The notes beneath the pieces are model-generated. The model worked only from the letters and a program-made list of their open reading frames with translations. It was not told where the DNA came from and did no database searches. DNA of 64,000 nt from Pontibacter virosus (GTDB taxonomy: Bacteria > Bacteroidota > Bacteroidia > Cytophagales > Hymenobacteraceae). The DNA is taken from contig NZ_QEKI01000016.1 in NCBI RefSeq assembly GCF_003096355.1, forward strand, positions 1 through 64,000, read 5' to 3'. The position numbers were made by a program, and so were the translations under genes. Below are positions 38,701 to 45,664 of the stretch, piece by piece. Each line of letters starts with the position of its first letter. The stretch's first letter is position 1.

Positions 38701-38844
38701 GCGGCCCGGCATATAGCTGGTAGCTGTCGCTTTCTTGGCAGTAGCCTTGCCTGGTTTTGCTTTGTTAGACTGGCCTTGCAGGTTGTTTGTGCCGAAAATC
38801 AGCAGCAAAACAAAGGCCATCGAGAAGTAATAGGATGGTTTCAA
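35797..38844 (-). CDS. Glycoside hydrolase family 3 (NagZ-type) fused to a class C beta-lactamase-like serine hydrolase
   Basis: The 1015-residue protein has a signal peptide (MKPSYYFSMAFVLLLIFG). The GH3 barrel (about 40-370) carries the NagZ-specific Asp-His dyad in KHFPGHGDTNVDSH (about 235-248) and the nucleophile Asp in FTDALNMQG (about 320). A GH3 C-terminal domain covers about 420-580. A beta-lactamase/serine hydrolase domain (about 610-1000) shows SVTK (about 675), YSD and HSGFTG motifs. The first half should remove GlcNAc from muropeptides; the second may cut D-amino-acid bonds in stem peptides. The signal peptide shows that both domains work outside the cytoplasm, unlike E. coli NagZ. 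Confidence 0.92.
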   Translation of the reverse strand: MKPSYYFSMAFVLLLIFGTNNLQGQSNKAKPGKATAKKATATSYMPGRDADFLQYINSRWVDSVMKTLTPEERIAQLISIPVYSNKNQAHIDSISNIVKTYKVGGMIFFQGGPVRQAKMTNRYQQESKVPLMISIDGEWGLAMRLDSTVRFPYQMALGGIDNERLIYEMGAEIARQCQRLGVHVNFAPTVDINNNANNPVIGFRSFGEDKYNVASKSLAYMKGMQDNRVLASAKHFPGHGDTNVDSHYGLPLINFSRIRLDSTELHPFRALMDKGLGSVMVAHMNIPVLDNTPNLASTLSKPIVTDLLKNELNYKGLVFTDALNMQGVAKFYPPGVVDVKALVAGNDVMLNTMDVKTTIEEVKKAIANKEITQAEIDFRVRKVLAAKQWVGLDKWEPIETKNLIADLNNPHAQYLNRQLTEASLTLLRNKNHILPIQTLDTLKVAALAIGTKKETAFQRDLARYTQVDTFFLQPTNSIEELLAMKEKLKDYNLIIAGVHALQLKAGSSNFGITAEMNLFLKELIRNKKTIVSVFGNVYSLAEMESLDKADAVIAAYQENAVTQDLVSQMIFGGIGATGKLPVTVSNSFKIDDGLLTRGGWRMAYSMPEAVGIKSQDLAGIDSLVHQAIREEAAPGAQVLVAKDGKVIYHKAFGHHTYDKEQPVRVDDLYDLASVTKISTSMAALMRLKGEGRFDENQTLGTYLPMAAGTNKADLNYRDILTHQARLKSWIPFWKETVKKNGNFKWRTFKADSSARFPIKVADSLYIHRKYADKIYKEIMESPLNEKPGYVYSDLSFILAPKVVESITGVGFETYLQHSIYQPIGATTLTFNPYKHYPASRVVPTEFEPHFRKQLLHSTVHDEGAAMLGGVSGHAGLFGNSNDVAKLMHLYLNDGMYANKRYIAENVVKEYSKCQFCEQGNYRALGFDRPAKPGAPNSNAAPSAPVESFGHSGFTGTYTWIDPVNNLVYVFLSNRVNPTRENNKLSKLNTRTGVLQVVYDAMGKSKEKQPTEASAK

Positions 38845-39079
38845 GGTGATATAGGTTTATTTACTATCAGATACACTGCAATTTAACAGTTTTCAGGTAT
38901 AAGTATTTTTATTTGCGGTAATTTTTTAAATTCCTGCAAATAAAAGCAATATTAGTGGCGTGGAGTAAGTAAGTAATCAGTATCAAATATACGATGTTGC
39001 GGTGGGTATACCTAGTAGCGTGGTGGTTGGTAGTTGATTAGAGCGCACCTGTGCCTTAAAAAGTGAGATTGGGATCGAT

Positions 39080-39220
39080 TGTCATCCCCCTGCACCCTTC
39101 GAAGGGGGACTTTTCGGTTTGCGGCAGTTCCAAGCTATAGGTGTTGTAGGTTCCGCAGTTCATTTGCTATACCGGGTCCAACCACCCCTAACCCCTCCTT
39201 ATCCAAGGCGGGGAATCTGG
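39080..39220. repeat. C-rich palindromic intergenic repeats
   Basis: CCCCCTGCACCCTTCGAAGG followed by GGG (about 39087-39109), and ACCACCCCTAACCCCTCC followed by a TTATCCAAGG arm (39180-39208), are diverged members of the palindrome-plus-tail family seen at 27.7, 34 and 41.9 kb. Confidence 0.6.
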
Positions 39221-39346
39221 AATTGCCATTTCAAGGTAAAAGCTTTGTGGCACATGACACACACCACTGGCAGGTATAGCTAGACTAACTTGTATCTCGG
39301 CTATGAAAAAGACACATTAACCCGGTGAACTCTTGACGATTTTGTG

Positions 39347-39442
39347 TCTGAGCGGTCAGCGAGTTTAAAATCTTCTTGACTTTTTTGCCTACTTTTTTCA
39401 TCAAGGAAAAAAGTAGGTGCCCGCCGCACAGGCGAAGCTATA
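39347..39442 (-). repeat. Dispersed hairpin element, copy 2
   Basis: In reverse orientation to copy 1 at 27352. It shares the end CCGCCGCACAGGCGAAGCTA (39421-39440), the tract CTTGACTTTTTTG and the TGAGCGGTCAGCGAG block. Its 12-bp stem (39388-39399 with 39406-39417) differs in sequence from copy 1, but both arms changed together. Confidence 0.8.
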
Positions 39443-39586
39443 CAACAACACAGGTTGCCTTAGCTGAAAAGTAGCAACGCTAGTTAAAAAATGGCATTAT
39501 GCACAGTCAACATCTGCACCAAGGCTAACCCTGCGACAGGTATAGCCAAATTGATTTAATATATTTACTTAACAAGTAAACAAAGA

Positions 39587-40501
39587 ATGAAACGTATTTT
39601 TACTCAAGCACTTACGCTGTTACTAGGTTGCGGTCTGCTGGCAAGCTGCGCTACTAACCCTTATGCTGCTACCAACAAGTCTTATAAAAAACAAGCCAAA
39701 GCCTACGCCAAATCGCTGCGCGCTATACCTGCGGCCCCAACCGGCGAGTATACCTACCCGCAAGGCGATTATTGGGTGGGTACTACCAATTTTAACCTCC
39801 GTAAGCCCAACTTTGTCATTATTCACCACACGGCGCAGAACTCCACAGAGCAGACCCTGAAGACCTTCACCATGCCTAAAACCAGTGTGAGTTCACACTA
39901 TGTGATAGGGCGCGACGGTAAGGTATACCAGATGTTACACGACCACATGCGCGCCTGGCACGGCGGCAATAGCAGGTGGGGCAGCAATACAGACCTTAAT
40001 TCCAGCTCCATCGGTATAGAACTCGATAACAATGGCTCAGAGCTCTTCCCGGAGGAGATGATTACCAGCCTAATTGCCGTATTGGGCAAGCTCAAAAAAG
40101 AGCACGGTATACCTGCCGAGAACTTCATTGGCCACGCAGACATCGCACCGGCACGTAAAGTAGACCCGAGCCCGCTGTTCCCATGGAAGAAGCTGGCAGA
40201 TAACGGTTTTGGGCTATGGTTCGACGAGGATGTGCTGGATAAAGAACTAGTGCTGCGCGAAGTTCCTGTAGGCGCTGAGGGCGACCCAACACCACTGCTG
40301 GTGATGGAGACAGTGCCAAAGTATACGCTTCCCGAGCACTTCAATCCACTAGATGCCCTTCGCATCATCGGTTATGATGTGCGCAATCCGGAGGCTGCCG
40401 TGCGTGCTTTCAAGATCCACTTCATCCAGAATGATGTAAACAGCCCGCTGACTGAAGACGAGAAGCTGATACTTTATAACCTGTATCAGAAGTATTTGTA
40501 A
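39587..40501 (+). CDS. AmiD-like N-acetylmuramoyl-L-alanine amidase lipoprotein
   Basis: The 304-residue protein has a lipoprotein signal ending in LLASC (Cys about 22). The Amidase_2 domain spans about 60-220, with zinc ligands expected in VIIHHTAQNS (His about 83), IGHADIAPARKVDPSPLFPW (His and Asp) and the catalytic-site SIGIELDNNG. A C-terminal domain of about 70 residues follows (NPLDALRIIGYDVRNPEAAV), matching the peptidoglycan-binding tail of AmiD proteins. It differs clearly from the shorter amidase at 23556. The start of dacB follows after 30 bp. Confidence 0.92.
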   Translation: MKRIFTQALTLLLGCGLLASCATNPYAATNKSYKKQAKAYAKSLRAIPAAPTGEYTYPQGDYWVGTTNFNLRKPNFVIIHHTAQNSTEQTLKTFTMPKTSVSSHYVIGRDGKVYQMLHDHMRAWHGGNSRWGSNTDLNSSSIGIELDNNGSELFPEEMITSLIAVLGKLKKEHGIPAENFIGHADIAPARKVDPSPLFPWKKLADNGFGLWFDEDVLDKELVLREVPVGAEGDPTPLLVMETVPKYTLPEHFNPLDALRIIGYDVRNPEAAVRAFKIHFIQNDVNSPLTEDEKLILYNLYQKYL

Positions 40502-40531
40502 ATTGGGATACTAAACTGACTCTCCTTTAAT

Positions 40532-41881
40532 ATGACCAAACCTCTGCTCACCCGCTATACCTTAAAACTTATACCCTGCCTCAGCTTGTTTTTCCTGCTC
40601 GGCTGTAGCGCTGCCAAACCCGTAGCGGAAGCGCCTGCGCCCTATGGACCGGCGGAGATTCAGCGGCAGGTAATGGAGGTAGCGGCATTGCAGCAAAGTT
40701 TTGTGGGCTTTGTGCTGTATGACCCGGAGCTGGGCAAGGCGGTGGTGGAGCATAATGCCGATAAGTACTTTGTGCCGGCTTCCAACACCAAGCTGTTCAC
40801 GTTTTATGCGGCTTCCAAAATGCTGGGCGATTCTATACCTGCGCTCAAGTACATGGCCAAAGGCGACTCGCTGATCTTCTGGGGCACCGGGGACCCGACC
40901 TTCACGCACATGGACCTGCAGAACAGCATCGCCTACGATTTCCTGAAGAACCGCAAAGAGAAACTCTACTACATCGAGGCGCCCATGACCAGCACGCCAT
41001 TCGCCACCAACTGGGGCTGGGACGATTACAACTACTATTACCAGCCGGAGCGCAGTCCTTTCCCGATCCATGGCAACATCGTAAAATTCAAGAAAGACAG
41101 CACCACGGCCTATACCACCACACCGGTTTTCTTCAAAAAGCACGTGAAACCGGACACTACCAAAAACGCGCACCGCGACACTTTCCGCAGAGCATGGCGC
41201 GCGAACGACATTGCATACAACCCGAAACGAGCAGCCATCGCCTTCTCGCAGGAAGTGCCTTTTATCACCTCGCCGGAACTCACCGTGCAACTCCTGGCCG
41301 ACACCCTGAAGCGCCCCGTGAAGCTGGTGAAGCGCCCTATACCTGCCGGTGGCCAGATTCTTTACGGTCTGCCTGCCGATTCCGTGTTCAAGCGCATGCT
41401 GCAGGTGAGCGACAACCTGATGGCTGAGCAATTGATGATGCTGAGCTCCGGCACTTTCTCTGATACGCTGTCGGTGGAGCGTGCCATCAAGTACGCCGTG
41501 CAGAATTACTTATCTGACCTGCCGGACGCGCCGGTATGGATCGATGGCTCTGGCCTCTCTTCCATGAACATGTTCACGCCGCGCAGCATTATCGCGCTGC
41601 TGCAGAAAATGCATGCCGAGCGCCCAAGAGAAAAGCTGCTGCCCATGCTGGCGGTTGGAGGCAGGCCAGGCACATTCCGGAACATCTACAAAGCGGATGT
41701 ACCCTATGTGTTCGGTAAGTCGGGTACGCTGGCGCACGTACACAACCAAAGTGGGTATATCATCACGAAGAGTGGGAAACTCTTGATGTACAGCTTTATG
41801 AACAACAACTTTAAAACATCTTCGTCTGAGATAAGAAGCGCCATGGAGCGCATTATGACGGAGGTGCACGAGAAGTACTGA
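40532..41881 (+). CDS. dacB: D-alanyl-D-alanine carboxypeptidase/endopeptidase (PBP4, S13 family) lipoprotein
   Basis: The 449-residue protein has a lipoprotein signal ending in FFLLGC (Cys about 25). The penicillin-binding motifs are in the expected order: SNTK (about 84-87), SDN (about 293) and KSG (about 396). It would trim D-Ala or cut 4,3 cross-links in the periplasm. The length is normal for the family. It probably forms an operon with the AmiD-like gene. A long palindrome begins 4 bp past its stop. Confidence 0.93.
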   Translation: MTKPLLTRYTLKLIPCLSLFFLLGCSAAKPVAEAPAPYGPAEIQRQVMEVAALQQSFVGFVLYDPELGKAVVEHNADKYFVPASNTKLFTFYAASKMLGDSIPALKYMAKGDSLIFWGTGDPTFTHMDLQNSIAYDFLKNRKEKLYYIEAPMTSTPFATNWGWDDYNYYYQPERSPFPIHGNIVKFKKDSTTAYTTTPVFFKKHVKPDTTKNAHRDTFRRAWRANDIAYNPKRAAIAFSQEVPFITSPELTVQLLADTLKRPVKLVKRPIPAGGQILYGLPADSVFKRMLQVSDNLMAEQLMMLSSGTFSDTLSVERAIKYAVQNYLSDLPDAPVWIDGSGLSSMNMFTPRSIIALLQKMHAERPREKLLPMLAVGGRPGTFRNIYKADVPYVFGKSGTLAHVHNQSGYIITKSGKLLMYSFMNNNFKTSSSEIRSAMERIMTEVHEKY

Positions 41882-41884
41882 TGA

Positions 41885-41956
41885 ACACCCCCCTGCCCCT
41901 CTCAAGAGAGGAATATCGCCTGTGTAATTCCCCTCTTGAGAGGGGCAGGGGGGTGT
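41885..41956. repeat. Long perfect-type palindrome (MITE-like)
   Basis: Two 30-nt arms, 41885-41914 and 41927-41956, are reverse complements with a single mismatch and a 12-nt loop. Each arm carries the CCCCTCTCAAGAGGGG-type core and a GCAGGGG-type tail, so the element equals two inverted copies of the dispersed C-rich repeat. It may also end dacB transcripts. Confidence 0.88.
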
Positions 41957-42115
41957 ATAATTGGATAACGGCCTGTCAGAAATAGACAGCCTATACAAGG
42001 CTTAAACCTAATAATCGCCACAGTGGAAAAGTCCCCGTTGGGAGTAGGTGATGAAGAAAACAACAATCAGCAATTAACAACTATCTATACCTGACCACAC
42101 AAACAAACCAACACC

Positions 42116-43135
42116 ATGTTGAAACTAACGATACGCTCTTTTGACCTGCCGCTGCGGCATACCTTCACCATCTCCTACGACTCCCGCGATGTGCAGCCTA
42201 CCATGATCGTGGAGCTGCAGCACGGTGAGCACAAAGGCTATGGCGAGGCAACCAGCAATCCGTACTACGGCTTCACCATCGAGAGCATGACGGCAGCGCT
42301 GGAGAACATTCGCGAGAAGATCGAGTCGACAGAGCTGACCTCACCGGAGGAATTCTGGGCGCAGATGCAGCCGCATTTGGCGGATCATCCCTTTGCTCTC
42401 TGTGCACTCGACCTGGCTGCTAATGACCTGTTCGGCAAAATGAAAGGGCAGCCGCTCTACAAAATCTGGGGCCTGGAAGCCAAGAACATGCCGCTCACCA
42501 ACTATACCATCGGCATCGACTCCATTGAAAACATGGTGAAAAAGCTGCAGGAAATGCCGTGGCCGCTGTACAAAATCAAATTGGGTACGAAAGAAGACGT
42601 GGCCATTATCAAAGAGCTGCGCAAGCACACCGACGCCGTGTTCCGTGTGGACGCGAACTGCGCCTGGGGTATGGAGGAGACGATCGAAAATTCGAAACAA
42701 TTGAAAGAACTGGGGGTGCAATTCATCGAACAGCCGATGAAAGCCGACGATCTGGAAGGCATGAAGGCTGTATATGAGCGCTCCGAACTGCCGCTGATCG
42801 CTGATGAGAGCTGCATTACTGAAAGTGACGTAGCCAAGTGCCACGGCCTGTTTCATGGCGTGAACATCAAACTCACCAAATGTGGTGGCCTGACACCTGC
42901 CCGTCGTATGATCGCAGAAGCCAAGAGCCTGGGTATGAAAGTGATGGTAGGTTGCATGACGGAGTCCAGCGTAGGTATATCGGCCATCGCGCAGCTGCTG
43001 CCTATGCTAGACTATGTGGACATGGACGGCGCTCTTTTGCTGAGCAAAGACATTGCAACCGGCGTAACCATCGACTACGGCAAGGTGAGCTACAGTGAAA
43101 ACGTGAACGGTACAGGCGTTACCCTGACCGCCTAA
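42116..43135 (+). CDS. L-Ala-D/L-Glu epimerase (enolase superfamily dipeptide epimerase)
   Basis: The 339-residue protein matches dipeptide epimerases such as YcjG and YkfB. The general base Lys is in YKIKLG (about 154-159). Metal ligands are Asp in RVDANCAWG (about 178), Glu in FIEQPM (about 203) and Asp in IADESC (about 226). The second Lys is in IKLTKCGGL (about 250). The MDGALLL segment near the end is the dipeptide-specificity motif. It converts L-Ala-D-Glu from murein stem peptides to L-Ala-L-Glu. The next gene starts on the last base of its stop codon. Confidence 0.93.
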   Translation: MLKLTIRSFDLPLRHTFTISYDSRDVQPTMIVELQHGEHKGYGEATSNPYYGFTIESMTAALENIREKIESTELTSPEEFWAQMQPHLADHPFALCALDLAANDLFGKMKGQPLYKIWGLEAKNMPLTNYTIGIDSIENMVKKLQEMPWPLYKIKLGTKEDVAIIKELRKHTDAVFRVDANCAWGMEETIENSKQLKELGVQFIEQPMKADDLEGMKAVYERSELPLIADESCITESDVAKCHGLFHGVNIKLTKCGGLTPARRMIAEAKSLGMKVMVGCMTESSVGISAIAQLLPMLDYVDMDGALLLSKDIATGVTIDYGKVSYSENVNGTGVTLTA

Positions 43136-44196
43136 TGGCCAACAAGGTATACACGGACCAGTTGCCGGGCCGCACCCTGGTGATAGACGGGGAGGAGTTC
43201 CTGTTCTTTAGCGGGACCTCCTACCTGGGTATACCTGTCAACGAAGCATTCAGGCATTGCGTGCTGGAGGGAATGGCCCGCTACGGCACCAACTACTCCA
43301 GCTCTCGTAACTCCAACTTGCAGCTGCGGGTGTTTGAGGAGGCCGAGGAGTATCTGGCGAGGTATACCGGGGCTGAGGCGGCCTTTACCATGTCCTCGGG
43401 TTACCTGGCGGGGCAGGCGCTGGTGCAGACGCTGCAGGGGAACGGGCATTTTATCTATGCTCCAAACACCCATCCAGCCCTCTGGCGCAGCACCGCCGAC
43501 GAAGTTACCGGCGATTACGACGCCTGGGTTGCTCCAATGCTGCAGCAGGTCAAGTCAGCGAAGGAAGAGCACATCATCCTGGTCTGCAACTCCCTTGACC
43601 CGTTGAAGGCCCGCAATCACGGTTTCAGCTGGTTGAGTGCTCTGCCTACTGATAAGCAAATCACGCTGATCGTAGACGATTCGCATGGCTTTGGGGTGAC
43701 AGGTGAAGATGGAGCCGGTGTGTTCGCGCAGCTAAAAGCCCGTCTACAATCAAACGTTCGGCTGGTAGTGGCGAGCTCTATGGGCAAAGCCCTGGGTATA
43801 CCTGCCGGGGTGGTGTTAGGCGATAAGGCCCTGGTGGATAAGTTGCGGCACAGCCATTATTTCGGTGGCGCGTCCCCTGCTATACCTGCCTACCTGTATG
43901 CCTTTTTGCGATGCGAGTCCGTGTTCAAAGAAGCACGACAGAAGCTGTTCGCTAACATCAGTTATTTCCTGGGGCATTTGGAGCGACCGGAGCAATTCAG
44001 TTACTTTGAAAGGTATCCGGTCTTTGGGGTGCGCGAACACCAGTTGGCGGCGTACCTGCAGGAGCATGGCGTGATCATTTCCAGCTTCCGCTACCCAACG
44101 CCTGCGGATGACCCGATCACAAGGATTATTCTGAGTAGTGCGCATCAGGAGGAGGATATTCAGCGATTAACGGGGTTGGTAAATCAGTTTACCTGA
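43135..44196 (+). CDS. PLP-dependent alpha-oxoamine-synthase-like enzyme of unknown substrate
   Basis: The 353-residue protein is a fold-type I PLP enzyme close to BioF/KBL/CqsA. It shows YLARYTGAEAAFTMSSGYLA (about 76-95), the DDSHGFGVTG motif (about 182-191) and the PLP lysine in SSMGKALG (about 221-228). It is about 30-40 residues shorter at the N-terminus than BioF. The stop/start overlap TAATG with the epimerase gene indicates translational coupling and a shared role in murein-peptide catabolism. The reaction cannot be read from the sequence; Gly, Ala or Ser condensation or retro-aldol cleavage are possible. Confidence 0.85.
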   Translation: MANKVYTDQLPGRTLVIDGEEFLFFSGTSYLGIPVNEAFRHCVLEGMARYGTNYSSSRNSNLQLRVFEEAEEYLARYTGAEAAFTMSSGYLAGQALVQTLQGNGHFIYAPNTHPALWRSTADEVTGDYDAWVAPMLQQVKSAKEEHIILVCNSLDPLKARNHGFSWLSALPTDKQITLIVDDSHGFGVTGEDGAGVFAQLKARLQSNVRLVVASSMGKALGIPAGVVLGDKALVDKLRHSHYFGGASPAIPAYLYAFLRCESVFKEARQKLFANISYFLGHLERPEQFSYFERYPVFGVREHQLAAYLQEHGVIISSFRYPTPADDPITRIILSSAHQEEDIQRLTGLVNQFT

Positions 44197-44315
44197 GACA
44201 AGCTCAAAAAGGATATCAATAACCGCTATTACAGCACCGGAAAGATTCAGATTACATCAATAAAAAGCCTAAAAATTTAAACTAAACACCCTTTCAACAG
44301 GGAAACCTGCTTTTC

Positions 44316-45581
44316 ATGGAAGAAACCGCCGCCGCTACAGCACCCCTCATAACCAACGATGCCGTCGTGCTGGGCATTCTCATCGTCATCCTTGCCATTA
44401 TCTTCAAAACCTCATCGAGTGAGCGTACCGTGTTCAAGAAATTCTACTCGGTTGTGCCGTCGCTTTTGCTCTGTTACCTCATTCCAAGCATACTAAACTC
44501 GCTCAATATCATCTCAGGAGAAACGTCAGCCCTGTACGGGATGGCTTCACGTTACCTGTTGCCGGCGAGTTTGGTGCTGTTCACCATCAGCCTCGACCTG
44601 AAAGAGATCTGGAAGCTGCGCCACAAAGCGGGGTTAATGTTTATTACGGGTACGGTTGGCATCATTATCGGTGGTCCGTTGGCTATACTCATCGTCTCCA
44701 CTTTCGCACCCGATATTGTGGGCGGGCAGGGTCCTGATGCCGTGTGGCGCGGATTGACTACCATTGCGGGTAGCTGGATTGGCGGCGGCGCCAACCAATT
44801 GGCCATGTACGAGATCTTCCAACCCAGCCCGAACCTGTTCTCTGCCGTGATCGCGGTGGACGTGATCGTGGCCAACATCTGGATGGCAGTGCTGTTGTAC
44901 GGGTCAGGCAGGTCTGAGAAGATAGATGCTTTCTTTAAAGCCGACAGCTCAGCTGTGAATGACCTGAAGAACAAGATCGAGCAGTATCGTCAAAGCATCA
45001 TGCGAATTCCGACAATGCCAGATCTGATGCTGATTGCGGGTGTAGGGTTTGGTCTTACGGCCCTGGCGCACTTCTTCGCTGATATCATCGCCCCTTGGAT
45101 CGAGGCTAATGCACCAGACCTGGCCCGTTTCAGCCTTACTTCCGGTTTCTTTTGGCTGGTGGTGCTGGCCACCACCTTCGGTATGCTCCTTTCTACCACC
45201 AAAGTCCGTAACCTGGAAGGCGCGGGGGCTTCCCGTATTGCCAGTATTTTCCTCTACATCCTGGTGGCGACCATCGGTATGCAGATGGACGTGACCGCCA
45301 TTGTGAGCCAGCCAGGCCTGTTCCTGGTAGGAATCATCTGGATCTCCATGCACATGCTGTTGCTCTTTATCGTGGGTAAACTGGTAAAGGCACCATTCTT
45401 TTTCCTGGCAGTGGGAAGTCAGGCCAACGTGGGCGGAGCTGCCTCAGCGCCAATTGTGGCGGCAGCCTTTCACCCGGCGCTGGCTCCGGTAGGAGTGCTG
45501 CTGGCAATACTAGGCTATGCGGTGGGAACCTATGGCGCCTACATCTCCAGCATACTCATGCAGCTGGTGGCGCCTCAGTAA
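44316..45581 (+). CDS. DUF819 family integral membrane protein
   Basis: The 421-residue protein has about 11-12 membrane segments, with an internal-repeat look that includes TTIAGSWIGGGANQLAMYEI (about 148-167) and VGSQANVGGAASAPIVAAAF (about 366-385). The paired helix-breaking glycine-rich motifs are as in many secondary transporters. The family is functionally poorly known. Its place between the epimerase/PLP genes and an NlpC/P60 peptidase suggests carriage of murein di- or tripeptides, a role that oligopeptide ABC transporters fill in the Bacillus ykf cluster. Confidence 0.85.
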   Translation: MEETAAATAPLITNDAVVLGILIVILAIIFKTSSSERTVFKKFYSVVPSLLLCYLIPSILNSLNIISGETSALYGMASRYLLPASLVLFTISLDLKEIWKLRHKAGLMFITGTVGIIIGGPLAILIVSTFAPDIVGGQGPDAVWRGLTTIAGSWIGGGANQLAMYEIFQPSPNLFSAVIAVDVIVANIWMAVLLYGSGRSEKIDAFFKADSSAVNDLKNKIEQYRQSIMRIPTMPDLMLIAGVGFGLTALAHFFADIIAPWIEANAPDLARFSLTSGFFWLVVLATTFGMLLSTTKVRNLEGAGASRIASIFLYILVATIGMQMDVTAIVSQPGLFLVGIIWISMHMLLLFIVGKLVKAPFFFLAVGSQANVGGAASAPIVAAAFHPALAPVGVLLAILGYAVGTYGAYISSILMQLVAPQ

Positions 45582-45664
45582 CGAATTATTATAGAGAGAT
45601 AAATGTTTAGTGAATAATGCTGGCAACAGGCTCGCGGGCTGACAGCCGATTTAAAACCGATACT

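Larger units (their letters stand above)
38845..39586. other. Repeat-rich divergent intergenic region
   Basis: This 742-bp region between divergent GH3 and amidase genes holds no credible gene. C-rich palindromes lie at about 39082-39110 and 39176-39215. The second copy of the hairpin element lies at 39347-39442. Both gene promoters must lie here. Confidence 0.6.

Noticed and set aside
40562..41431. Open frame of 289 codons opposite dacB
   Set aside because: Antisense to the PBP motifs and of unlikely composition.
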